From Oopsacas minuta (lineage: Eukaryota; Porifera; Hexactinellida; Lyssacinosida; Leucopsacidae), in NCBI GenBank assembly GCA_024704765.1, contig JAKMXF010000321.1, positions 930,001-994,000 on the forward strand: DNA of 64,000 nt, given 5' to 3'. Position 1 is the stretch's first letter. Each line of letters opens with the position of its first letter. The notes beneath the pieces were generated by a model. That model was not told where the DNA came from and did not search any database. It saw only the letters and a list, made by a program, of their open reading frames with translations. The position numbers and the translations under genes are program-made. Below, piece after piece: positions 32,240 to 44,100 of this stretch.

Positions 32240-34606
32240 ATGTACATGATAGATATGAGGGGGCTAAGAGAAGTACTACTCCTCATCTTGCTGAACATCA
32301 CGTGGCTAACATTAGTCAATGGCGTTTGTCAATCTTCAGAACTTAGAAATGGAAGGAGCCGCTGCATAGTCGAGTGTGGTTGGGGACAAAGAGTGTGCGA
32401 GTGTGCTGTTGGATACGAGGAATGCGAATTTACAATGATTGTACAGGAAATGAAGACATTCACTAGTTATCAAGTGCTTGGAGTAAAACCTGACCAAATC
32501 CTAGGGACGGCAGCAAGCGTATACAATCTGGACAATGTCACAGGAGAAGCCATACCGGTGATACAGAATTCTGTTTGCAGCGATTACACAAATACTACAG
32601 AAGTCTTTTGTTTGGAGCCGAACTGGGTAGATGGCAAGAATTATAAAGTGCTGCCATTATTGAATGGTGTGGTTCCAGGTCCGACCATCATCGTGAATGA
32701 AGGATCTACCGTGATTGCACATATAAATAACCAACTAACAAATGATGCGACAAGTATTCATTGGCATGGACTGCTACAGTTCAATACTCCATTCATGGAT
32801 GGAGTAGGAGAAATCACACAATGTCCAATCGAACCAGCAACAACTTTCACTCACGCGTTTATTACCACAGTGCCAGGATCTTATTGGTACCATTCACATA
32901 CTGGTACTCAGAGGGCAGACGGGATATTCGGGGGTTTAGTCGTGAGAGAGAACGGTGATTCAACAACACAAGCAAGGAATGCTTTTGAAAGCTATGGTAT
33001 AGGAACGTTTCTAGATTATCCAGATAGGCACACAATTGTGGTGAGTGATTGGTTCGAAGGGACCAGCTTAAATGATTTCGTTCAATTTGAAGGTGGTTTA
33101 GGATTTCATCCAAGTATTCCAATACAAGATGTGCCAACGAGAAACGATCCCACATTTGAAGAGACCCAGTACTATGATGGTGGAGGTGGAGCGATAATTC
33201 CATTTTATTCCGCACTAATCAACGGATTAGGAAAGCATGAGTCGGTAGCATATGTAGCAAGCAGGTTATCTGAGTTCAGAGTAGAACAAGGGAATATGTA
33301 TAGATTCAGGCTAGTCGGGGCTCAGTCAGAGATACTACTCAGATTTTCGATAGATGGACATAATCTCACTACCATTGCTACGGATGCATACTTTATAGAA
33401 CCCATCGAGGATGTCAATTACATCATATTGCATTCTGGAGAGAGATACGATTTTCTTTTGAACGCCAATGCAGTCATTGGTAATTACATAATGCGATTAG
33501 AAACTATGGAAGCAGACGCTAATTGTTTTAACGATGCGCCATTTGCCTCTCTCAACCATTACACAGAAGCGATCCTCCATTACGAGACTGCAGAATACGA
33601 TAATGGAATACCATCTACGGCATATCAGGCTATAAGTGAAAGCTCTCCGCAGAGGGATTGTACAGTAGGACCTAGATGTAGAGCAGTGAACTGTCCTTTT
33701 GAGAATTTCCATCCTTCTTACGGAATAGATTGCATAAATGTTGGTAGCTTCCAACTCCTGATAGATACACCACCTAGTGAACTACCTGAAGCATATGCGT
33801 CTGACCCCAGTCAACTCTTCTTCTTGAATTTCAACTTTGAAGGGCCTAGCTTTCAAGCTTCAATCAATGGAAGGAGTTTTGTTCTCCCGCCCTACCCACC
33901 TCAAACTAATGATTTGCTGTTCAATGAATATTCAGACGTTTGTAATAATTTTGCAGATTGTAGCATTCATCCTTCTGACCAGTTTAGTTGCGATTGTACA
34001 CACGTTCTTACTTTCGATTTTAATAAAACAGTTCAGATTGTGGTCAGCGCTGTTGGAGAATTTCTTAGCGCACATCCTCTACACATACATGGGCACACCT
34101 ACCATGTAGTGAAGGTAGGATATCCAACGTATTATGAGAACAACGGATATGCAGCGGTTCCTAACCCAGACATTGATTGTGGACAAGGTCCTCAGCAGAC
34201 GACTCAAGCCAGGAGCTGTGGAGCCTATAACTTTTCATGTACAAATCCTTCTTGGAGCGAACCAAGCCCTATTCTGACCATAAACTCGAAAACGCCTCGC
34301 AAAGATGTCATAATTGTACCGACAGGTGGTTACGTGGTTGTCAACCTAATCTCGGATAATCCAGGTTGGTGGTTTGCACATTGCCATATAGAGCCACATC
34401 AACTTAACGGGATGGCTCTGGTAATTAATGAGGCTCCAGGTTATCAGAATCCAGCACCAGAAGAGTTGGTCAATTGTCAGGATTACATATTCAACTCGGA
34501 GGAATTCTATGAACTAATCGCCTTCAACCCGAATCAAGCTGGAACTATCCAAGTCAGCATAATTTTGCTGCTAATGTCGATGCTAGCCTTATTGATAGTT
34601 TTCTAA
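32240..34606 (+). CDS. Laccase-like multicopper oxidase, secreted or membrane-anchored
   Basis: A 788-codon intronless frame. The ATG at 32240 is the first of three close in-frame ATGs (32240, 32246, 32255), all leading into a signal peptide (LREVLLLILLNITWLTLVNG). A Cys-rich segment (about residues 30-62) precedes the oxidase core. All four copper motifs are intact: HWHG (174-177), HSH in WYHSHTGTQ (218-220), HPLHIHGH (612-619) and HCHIEPHQLNGM (714-725). Together these give ten His and one Cys ligand plus a Met at the axial position. The C-terminus is a hydrophobic stretch (about 766-788), suggesting a GPI or transmembrane anchor. Laccases oxidise phenols or metals with reduction of oxygen to water; animal relatives act in cuticle tanning, iron handling or defence. 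Substrate cannot be told from sequence. Confidence 0.93.
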   Translation: MYMIDMRGLREVLLLILLNITWLTLVNGVCQSSELRNGRSRCIVECGWGQRVCECAVGYEECEFTMIVQEMKTFTSYQVLGVKPDQILGTAASVYNLDNVTGEAIPVIQNSVCSDYTNTTEVFCLEPNWVDGKNYKVLPLLNGVVPGPTIIVNEGSTVIAHINNQLTNDATSIHWHGLLQFNTPFMDGVGEITQCPIEPATTFTHAFITTVPGSYWYHSHTGTQRADGIFGGLVVRENGDSTTQARNAFESYGIGTFLDYPDRHTIVVSDWFEGTSLNDFVQFEGGLGFHPSIPIQDVPTRNDPTFEETQYYDGGGGAIIPFYSALINGLGKHESVAYVASRLSEFRVEQGNMYRFRLVGAQSEILLRFSIDGHNLTTIATDAYFIEPIEDVNYIILHSGERYDFLLNANAVIGNYIMRLETMEADANCFNDAPFASLNHYTEAILHYETAEYDNGIPSTAYQAISESSPQRDCTVGPRCRAVNCPFENFHPSYGIDCINVGSFQLLIDTPPSELPEAYASDPSQLFFLNFNFEGPSFQASINGRSFVLPPYPPQTNDLLFNEYSDVCNNFADCSIHPSDQFSCDCTHVLTFDFNKTVQIVVSAVGEFLSAHPLHIHGHTYHVVKVGYPTYYENNGYAAVPNPDIDCGQGPQQTTQARSCGAYNFSCTNPSWSEPSPILTINSKTPRKDVIIVPTGGYVVVNLISDNPGWWFAHCHIEPHQLNGMALVINEAPGYQNPAPEELVNCQDYIFNSEEFYELIAFNPNQAGTIQVSIILLLMSMLALLIVF

Positions 34607-35778
34607 ACTTTTTTCAACTCTTTAACGGATTGTTACTACCCCCTATATTCAATTGTGTGCTAATTAGATACTTTATCTCATTATGTTAGATAAGAGGTTC
34701 AGGAATGTATTTTCTCAATATATTTATCTTTTCTATATTGAACTACAAGTGTGTGTCATTCACTACCAGACCTATTTGATAACAATAATCTCTTACTACA
34801 GGGGGGGGACTAGGCGCATAAATTCACTATGTGGAATTGTACAAGTTCATTTAACCCTGCTTAACAAAATGAGGCCGGAAAATGTGTGATTTTATGACTT
34901 CAAAAAGGTGCCAAAATCTCATTTTGGTGAGAGAATTTGTTAAAATGAAATGATAAATTTCTGGTTAAGACGAACAGAATTTTCCATAATTTTAGTCCGT
35001 ACAATGGTTATTCAATTGTTTTTACTGCGGTTAATACGTACTCCGGATAAGGAGTACAAATCTCGACGGTCCCTTGGTGCACGTATTAACGAAGTTCTAC
35101 TGTAACTCAAACATTTTCTTGTGACCAACTGATAACTCATTCAATAACTGAGTTGTTGATAATCAACTAATTTTCATTGTGCTGACAATGTTATAAATTT
35201 ATACTTAATCGAATAACCTTTTTGCAACCATTGGCAATATTTTCACAATTTCGTATGCATGGATAAAAGGTTTGCTATGAACTTAGGTTTCAACAATTTG
35301 TGATAGGTTATTGGGTGCGTAGAGGCCGATTCTGATATTTTCATAGCTTGAATTTGACTCACATATCTATAGAATTATATTCCTAATATTATCTTTTTAA
35401 TCAAAGTAACGTGTGTATGTGTGTGTCCTCACATCTCAGAGAAGGGTGAACAGAATTGAAATAAATTTTGTGTGTCATATAAGCATAGTTGTCAAGCTTC
35501 ACGGATTCAAAGTGAGACCCAAGTATTTGAACTCAATCTCATTTTCATTTCCACTTTCTCATTTTAAGTTTTACGTGGGAAATTGAAATGATCAGAGTGA
35601 TTCATAACGAAATGAACAAAATGCGCCATATTGGTGGGTTGATATCCTATTTGCCATCCATTTCATTTCAAAACTAGCTTCAACTGATCTTATAGATATT
35701 TACAAAAGTTGACAACTATGTACAGGTGTTGGACAGACACTTCGAATGAGGAGAATTTAAGAGATAGATTACCAAACA

Positions 35779-35925
35779 AATTATGCCAGAATTATGCCAG
35801 AAAATAACTCAATTTATGCCAGAATTATGCTAGAATTATGCCAGAATTATGCCAGAATTATGCCAGAATTATGCCAGAATTATGCTAGAATTATGTATAA
35901 TTTATGCATGAATTATGCCATAAAC
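35779..35925. repeat. 11-bp tandem repeat array (AATTATGCCAG)
   Basis: About eight near-perfect consecutive units between 35815 and 35899, with degenerate units on both sides (ATGCTAG and ATGTATA variants). More single units are scattered to about 36140. Confidence 0.85.
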
Positions 35926-36216
35926 TAGATTTACGCTAAAGTAAAGTCACACTGGGTACAATTATGAGAGATTTGTTTATTTAGCAATACTGTCAATATG
36001 TGCAAATTGTATATTACCATGTAACAAGCTATACCAGCAGATGTTGATAATAATCATAATATATTATCTAAAACACTATGCAAAATACTAATTATGCTAG
36101 ATATATGCCAGAATATTCATTATGCTATAATTATGCTAGAAAAGCTGTAATGGCAACAATGGGTGGGGAAAGATGATGTCATGCGCACCCCACCCTATAC
36201 TTGTAAATTTTCACTA

Positions 36217-36245
36217 CACAGTGGAAGCCGCTTAATCGAGACAAG
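36217..36245 (+). repeat. Solo terminus of the CAGTGGAAGCCGC MITE family
   Basis: CACAGTGGAAGCCGCTTAAT matches the left end of the complete element at 60398-60559; no right end nearby. Confidence 0.5.
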
Positions 36246-37974
36246 TTAGGAGTCAATGTTCCTTCCCAATTAGCTAACATTTGATTCATATGGTATATGT
36301 TATGTCGAATTTGAAGAATCGACATTTAAATATAAATTTTGGAAATTCACCATCTTTAGAGTTCCGAATAATTGGCCCCCGGCTCTCCCCAGATTATTAA
36401 ATTTCAAACATAGACTCGAAATCTTCAATCATCCACATCATTTTACTGGTTGTTTTCATGAACTATCTGGCTTCTATGGAATATCCGTACATCTATTTCA
36501 ATAATGCTTTCGTATGATGTTATAAGATTATGTTATCTACTATCTGATATCAAATCTTAAGAGGATTCTACTACCGTAACATACGTATAACAACTAATGA
36601 ATAATTAACAGTACCACCTCTTAGACAATTTAATTAACGAGTTTCTATATAACCAAAGTTAATATACATTTCAAAGATAAAAGAGCAGGTGGTGTATTGA
36701 TTAAATTATGGCAGATAATGGATAACGCATCATGTCTACATTTGCAAAAAACTACTATTATTTCAAGCCTAAAACAAATGAACTAATAGCAAATAGATAT
36801 ATTTAACATAAGGAATTTATCATTGTTGCAACTGGTGTAAGCCAAATGTGTTTCAAGGAGGGCGTCCCGGGGATTATCATGCCAGGGAGCAAACGCCACT
36901 GGTTTCAGTATTCAATGGGTAATTTGACTGTTAGAGTAATATGTGTTTTTGTGAATCATATTCAGCCTAATTCTGGGGAAAATTTTAAGTTCAGCTTTTG
37001 GCCCGTAAAATTTGAACTTAGTATTGGCTCGTGATAATAATTAGCTCTTCTTTTCTCTGGTTGCCAAATTTCGAATGCTTCTTCACAATGCTCATGATTT
37101 CATTTTTCTGTGTCAAGAGCTTTTTGGTATGTTATATGCTACTCCCAAGATGCGTTATGTAATGTTTGTGTGCAAACTTCTTGAAAATCACCAGGTCGCA
37201 AATGCAACGTTTTTCTCAGTATGTTATGTTTCACAAGTCTGGATTTTCACATTCCACACAACCGTTGTGATAGTGCAAGTATACACCCTGTCTGTAATGG
37301 AAATATACAGAGGTAATGATTTAGAAGGAATGATAAATATTCTGGATAGTGATGAGGATTAGTGATGTTTTCTAGAGGGCAATTATTAACCTCCACACCT
37401 TTTATAACTTCGTTTCAACAATGATAAAAAGGAGATTATTCGCGGAGTGTGGCAGAATCATATCTTCATTCGTTTGGAATCATTATCAAATAACAAAGTA
37501 AGTCAAGTATGCCGTTTCGAATGGCACTGCGCTAATCTGTTCTGATATAGTCTAAAACAGAAAATTCAAAGCAAAAGTCGGCTCGAAATCGGAATCGGAC
37601 TCTACTTACCCAATTACCCCTGACAACCTAATCTCTAAGACGAATTTGAATTTACAAAGAAAGGTGAGAAATCATGATTAATCACCAAAAGGTGTGGATA
37701 ATCACTTTAGAAAAATTCATACCCAAGGAGCATATCTTTGACCCAAAATGTATATGTCCAATTTTAGTGTAAATCTGGGTTTGCATGATCTTTCTTAAGC
37801 CAGGATATTCAAGGGGTTGGAAAATATTTACGTAAACTAAATTCACACAACTCTGGGATCTTAACAGATATATTAGTAGCACAATAATTGCTAATTTAAT
37901 CAGAATATCAGGTAAAACACCCAATGAATTTATTGGCAATATCTTAATCATTACCAGAGGGAAAACACTCGAAG

Positions 37975-38310
37975 TTATGTATCATGTGACATCTTCTTCA
38001 CCTTCAAGAAAAGCTCTCGGAAATTACAGGAGGCTAGTTGGTCTCTGTAGTAATCTGCTATAGCTTTTTCAAGCTGTTTAGGGTAATTATTACAACAAGC
38101 TCGGTAGTTTTGGCGGTCAATTTCAATCACATATTGTAACCATTTCCATTCATAACGCCGTTTTCTCCGTTAACCATGGTATGTGAGTGCGAAGGGTAAC
38201 CATTCGTACAAATTTTGGTGCATGATTTTCAAGAAGCTCAGATAGAATATTATAATACTGCTCAGTTAGATTATCAAGATCACTTAGAGGATCATCTAAA
38301 ATGGGGACTT
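37975..38310 (-). mobile_element. Degenerate non-LTR retrotransposon fragment (endonuclease-RT linker)
   Basis: Minus-strand translation gives LTEQYYNILSELLENHAPKF, then RTHIPWLTEK. After a frame change it gives RRYEWKWLQ, IEIDRQNYRACCNNYPKQLE and KAIADYYRDQL, then ELFLKVKKM. This pattern (HAP...PW...R.YE..W....R..YR......IE.AK..YY...L....LF..V) is typical of the stretch between endonuclease and reverse transcriptase in CR1/Jockey-like LINEs. The frame is broken, so the copy is dead. Confidence 0.65.
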
Positions 38311-38571
38311 TCGAATATCATCCCTGAACAATTCAACTTTATCATTTCGTTATTTCCTGGAGGTATCTAAGACATTTGAAAAGATGGTTTAAATAGTTTT
38401 CTAGATTTTACCTAATTCCCACGAATATCGAGTCAGAGAAAGGATATGTTTTGACAAAACATATGCCATCCATGGTCTGTGTTATAAGTCAGAAACGTGC
38501 GAACTTTGTGATGATAAATTATATATATTTCGTGCAAAAACGACATTAGATCATCTTGTATTTTAATATAA

Positions 38572-39207
38572 TACAGTGGAACCTGCATAAACCAACACAT
38601 GCATAAGCCGAAGACTTCTACAAGAGTTGTCCTAAAATTCTTAACCGATTTGTGATAAAAGGAATACGTATACATTATAAGTAAATTCGAAACCAGTTTT
38701 TCTTTATCGGTATTCAAACAAATGCTATAGTCGCGCTAAATTCAAGGTATAACATTAATACGAAAATAGAATCTCAACATATCAATTGTTACAGAGGCTG
38801 TAATGAATGTCTGTAACAAAATAACTAGGTATTGATTGCAGTCATTTTGTTACGAAACAGTACTATGAAACTAGGTAAATTACAAGGTTGAAACCGATAG
38901 GACCGAATATCAGTATTCATGAATAGTTGCTTTACCGAATACTGATAATATTCGGTTACATCAACCGAATACCGAATTCTGATATTCGCTTGGCAACCAA
39001 ATATTGAACTATTCGGTTGCAACCTTGGTAAATTGATACATCAATTTGGTAAAAACTTTTTTGGACAGCCCTTGTATAATCCGACAGTGTTTCTGTTCCG
39101 AAATAGCATCCGAAAATACAACTTCACCTGTGTAATCCGACAATTTGCTATACCGGCAAAATTTTCATGTCACAACGCAAGTGTCGGTTTATACAGGTTC
39201 CACTGTA
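38572..39207. mobile_element. pogo/Tc1-like non-autonomous element
   Basis: Ends TACAGTGGAACCTGCATAAA and TTTATACAGGTTCCACTGTA are inverted with one difference, with TA at each boundary. The interior matches the shorter copy at 21681-21839. A different MITE (38884-39026) is inserted inside it. Confidence 0.75.
38884..39026. mobile_element. Short palindromic MITE (hAT-like), copy 2, nested
   Basis: AAGGTTGAAACCGA ... TCGGTTGCAACCTT, the same family as 7765-7919. GGTAAATT occurs just outside both ends, as expected for a target-site duplication. It lies inside the pogo-like element at 38572-39207 and is therefore younger than it. Confidence 0.75.
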
Positions 39208-41178
39208 TTAATGATTATACTTGGAGGTATATAGATTGAATATGCTATTCGGCAACCAAAGACAACCACTATAATACGGAAAGGCAATTGTACTGGCTAT
39301 TTCTTCAGGATAAATGATTGTTGAAAGGAGTAAGGTACAGTCGAAACCGGTTTTTCTTACACCAGGGGTTCCTTACTTTATGTTGATGCTGAGATTATAA
39401 AGAATGTTGGATATAGATTCATTTCCCATCGTTTGTTCTTACCTTTAATAAGACGCTGGAATTAGACCAAATGAATATAGGATTTTGACCCAAAATATGT
39501 GAGTAGGAAGTAGAAAAAAATATTAAATCGGAATATATTGACCAAATTCGTGAAGAAGGGATCTTAACTAATACGATCAAAAGTCCTTCCCTTCACAGAA
39601 TATCGCCTCAAATACATCATCCAACAACCAGGGATAGCAGAATGCTGCCTACAAAGTGTAGGTCAAGATAGACACTAATTCGAAGGTATAATTCCCACCC
39701 TCTATTATAATACTGTATTAATATGCCAAATACCACATCAACGCCATATAAATATTAAACTAATTCGATAAAATTCCTTCACCTCACAATATCGCGTGAA
39801 AATTTCACAGCATTAAGCGTTCCTCAAATTCGGTGGGGGCTCTCGCTCCGCGCTCCAGGCCATAAAATGGAGCACGCTCCAGATAAAATGAAGCGCGCTC
39901 CTATTTCCTTTCTAGATCAGGGTAAGAACAAATTTTTAAGTGTAAATGCCAAAAGTAAGATTCTGAGGATCGAATTGTATACTCTACGAGTATAACCTAC
40001 AGAGTATTAAAGGCGGCTGATACGTAGTTGTAGTCAAAATACAATAAGCGGAAACCCAGACAAGTCAATCGTAGATACATGCAAGGATATATAATTATTT
40101 TTACTATAATGCATGCACTCTATGCTATACACCAGTTTGTCGTATTCGATTTGATAGTAACGTGAGTATGGGCTAGGAAGTGAAATGAGAGAAAACAACC
40201 TGACCTAAGAGATAAGTTCAGTTATGACCAGAGCTAGAGGCCAAATACACTAATCAAAAATTCAAAATTGGTCTGTTAACTCATTCTTCAACCGACCCCA
40301 CCTATTCCGGCAGTAGACGGATTTTGCTATTAGACGAATAGTTAATAGGCAGTGGCTGCTATACTTACCAGGGTTGTAGTGGGTAAGGGAATTCCCAAGT
40401 ATTCAGTCTTAGCAAGGCGCATTCTCTTGAGATTCATGAATGAAATCATTTTGCAGGGTTTGCGTCGGAATGGGAATCATTTTCATTCTATGGTAATTCC
40501 TATATGGGAAAACCTAGAATACCCAGTGAAAATTGTGAACAATGCAAACAAGGGATTATCTAGAAGTGCCGGACATCCCTTAGGCACGTTATTTTTGATC
40601 AATTTTATTTAGGAGTGTGAGAATTGAGGATTTTTCCCTAACACTAATTTTCGGATATAGGCGTATGAAATTCGGAAGGAGAACAAGGAGCGTCTTCGGA
40701 AAACCCTGTATAATTATCCCCTTGAATACAACCGATAAGAAAAAAAATTGAAATTAAATATTATATTTTATAAGCAACATTCTGATGCCTAAATGGTAAA
40801 GATTCCTTGAGTCATATTTATTTATTCAATGATAAATTATAAAATGCTATCAAAATTGGACAATTCATGTAATTTCGAGAATGTCAAAGTGATTACTGAT
40901 AATGCACAAATAAATGAGAAATCATCACCTCCCTATTTTGGGAGGACCATAATACTATCCGGAGTTCCGGACAGATTTTCAAAATATAAATATTTTTCGA
41001 AACACATGCACCTGGTTAATAGACTTGAAGTAATCCATGGTTCAGGAAAATATGGCAAGTGGATAGGCTATATTTACGCAAGCTGTGGACTTTTCAAGGA
41101 ATTTTAAGATGATATATATATATATGAAATACTACTAATGACAAAAATATATTGAAAATACTATGACTGGATAAGTCC

Positions 41179-44100
41179 CTACTCAAGTGAAGAAGCGAAT
41201 ATCTGCTTAAGGATATTAGGCACATCTCTAGTGTCCATACATACATACGCTTTCCCAACTGGGAGTCTATTCTTTAATATCATCGCCTGGTCTCCTAATG
41301 ATCCAATGAAAATGACGAATGCATTAACTCTTGGCTCGCTCATGAGAACATCTCCATACTCTCCTGCATTAATACCATATCTAGTGAAGTTAGCATCACT
41401 CAGTACTACTAAGTAATTCTGTTCTCCCTCCTGTCTAGCCAGCTCCCTCACAGCTCTCTGAGTAGCCTCTAAGGTAGTATCTCCACTCCAACAGTACTGG
41501 GAGTGAGCTAGCATCTTCTTCAACACCAATAATCTCTCATTCTCATTCGCAGGAACAGAATTATCAGCAACAAACTCTATTCTTGAGTCATCTCCAGAAT
41601 GTCCAGTTATTTCTAGCCGTACTTTCTCTTCAAACCCTTTGAATGCATCCAAAACCATTAACACTGACTCCATACTTCTCTCCATACGTCCATCAATAGA
41701 GTTAAATCTGTACATACTCCCACTCACATCCACAACAAGTCTCATCCGTCTAGCTTCAGTATCAGGTGTTCCAGCCTCCTTCTCCTCTTCTCCTCTCCTC
41801 ACGAACACGTTCCTCTCTCCGCTGATGCTGTCCACCAGCTTGCTATCATCGAGGTCTCCAGTAGTCTGATGTCGTAACCAACCGCGCTCACTGCCTTTGT
41901 TTTGTAAGGCCGTGAGCGTCTCCCTTAGAGCAGTTATCTGTGGCTGAACCTTGCTGAGATACTGTTGATATAGAGTAGCGTCATGACTGCTCATCTCTAT
42001 CTCTTTCATTCTCTCCTTAAAAGCTTTAAGTCCCATCTCTCTAGCAGCCTGCATAACTTCATCGGGAACATTACTTTTTTCTTCATCTGATAGCTGAAAC
42101 ACGTCGTGTCCTGCATCTAGTCTATATGGGCCTCCCTTACCTCCTAGTCCAGCCGTGTCCCTCCCTCCTGTCCCTCCAGCCCAAGTGTTGCCCCCTACAT
42201 GAGGAGCATTCTTTGGATCTACACGCCCGTGCTTAGGGTACTTAACATCCTCACCACTAAACCTCTCTCTACTCACTCGCACTCTATCTCCTGTTCCTAT
42301 CCCCACCATCTCACGCCAAGCAGCAAGAGAGGCCTCCAGAGACCGGGGGGACAGTTCCAGCTGCAACACGTGGCCTAATCTATCTGTTACTATTACGTCA
42401 TCAGTATACGGAGCAGAAGCTAGCAAATAATCAGTTGTATCTTGCAAGTTTAAGTACTTGATTGCATCAAGTTTAGGTAGAGTGTACTCTGTCAGTGTGA
42501 GGTTATCCAGATCAACAGCTTCTAGTGTAGTTTCGTTAATCCCATTATTAGTGGAAATAAGATTAAGAACTGATTTGCTTTGAGACAGAATAGCAGAAGA
42601 AACTGACTCAATAGCAGGAGATGGTCTGTCATGTGTAGATATCGTGTTTCTATTAGTTTTGCATGTGCTGTAGCCAGCATATATGTTTGAATTTGAGCAG
42701 ATTAACTGAGCTGAGTCAGAAGATTGACTGTTAGTACATTTCACGTTGAAAGCAGAATTAATCAATTGAGTATTCGATGGATCAACTGAGTGTATTTTAT
42801 CAGGGAAATAAGAGTTACTGTCTCTATGCGTACATAGAAATGCATTGTTGTCACTAGTAGCTAGCCATTTCTGCTTCTTAAGTTGAATCATATAGTCAAT
42901 AGGGAAGGGGAATTGTTGTCTATGTACTAGCATTGAATCTAAGTCAAAGCAGTACATAATAGAATCTCCCTTAGTATACGAGTATATTCTATTAGCCTCT
43001 GAGCACTCAGCTATGTTAATTTCCTCCTCACTCAGATTAATTCTAAACCTGTTAGCTAAGGTAGAAACAGCTGTCTTTGTCTTTAACCATCTTCCAGAAT
43101 GATTGATAGGATCTAGCCATAACCATGTTTTGGATTCAGACTCGAATAACACTATCTGACCATTGTAAGGTTCACTCAAGGGACATAATTTGAAGTTAGG
43201 ACTCCATCCCTCTCTCCTCGTAGAAGGGTAGCAGAAGAATAGGTCAGATACTAGTAGAGAATCAGATGATAAATGTGTTTTATTATCTTCTATATTAACA
43301 GGCGATTTGTCTGCTAGCTTCATTGTGTAGAGAGTAATAGGGTTATTAGCTATCAGGTGTAAGTATTGACCAGAATTTCCATCTGTAGATGAAGCAATCT
43401 TAATGTTATTAATAGAATTCCTCTGTTCTATAGGTAGAGACCAGGAAGCTACGATCTCTGTGAATCCCTGCCCTCTGTGATAGCTCCTGGCCAGAGGATT
43501 ATTGGAGACAGGGAGAGTGAAGAGAGAGCTGGTTTTGAGAGGAGAGGGTGAAAAAGCTTGTAGAGATTGTTTCTGTTCAGATATAGACCATGTAGAGAAG
43601 TGTCTAGCTGGAGGAAGAGGCGATTGTTTAGCTAACTTCACGTTGCTAGGAGAAGCACCTAGAGGTATGCCGTGTTTGTGTAGAACCTGCATTAGCAGTT
43701 TCTGAGTATCTCTGTCGAAACTGTCAAAATCAAACACATTCCTTACCGCATTAGCTAAGCCTTCTTGAGGGAAAAGAGCGAGATGCTTAGCAATGGCTAC
43801 AGACTCTCTGGTGGAGTACGGGTACCTCAGCGTTCCCTCGTCTGCCATCGTCCTAAGTTCCTGCATCACAGCCAGCAATCTCTTGATTACTTCATTAGAT
43901 AAAGAGGGAGCGTAACTCTTGATTAGAGACAGCTCTGAATTGAAGTCTGGATTATCTACAGCGTGTGTACTGAAGAGATCGCCCATACTAGCGAAAAAGT
44001 TGTTACCCATAAAAGGAAATCCAGGCCTATTAGCCAGCACTATCATTCTAAAATCTGAATGTACAGGAATTCCGTTAGTATCTGTGTTAACAGAGCTAGA

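Larger units (their letters stand above)
34607..40828. other. Long intergenic region with transposon remnants
   Basis: No gene supported. Recognised items are listed separately: an 11-bp tandem array, a solo MITE end near 36218, a non-LTR retrotransposon fragment and a pogo-like element with a nested MITE. The frames at 37075-37362 (95 codons) and 40352-40612 have ATG or near-cognate starts but no protein signature, no homology I recognise and no splice context. Confidence 0.5.

Noticed and set aside
37075-37362. 95-codon ATG-started frame ending in an acidic stretch (LDSDED)
   Set aside because: No recognisable domain, no splice context, sits in transposon-rich DNA; length is near what chance gives in this composition.
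40829-41107. 92-codon frame just upstream of the VWA8 stop, opposite strand
   Set aside because: No signature, no promoter context, and it occupies the expected 3' UTR region of VWA8.
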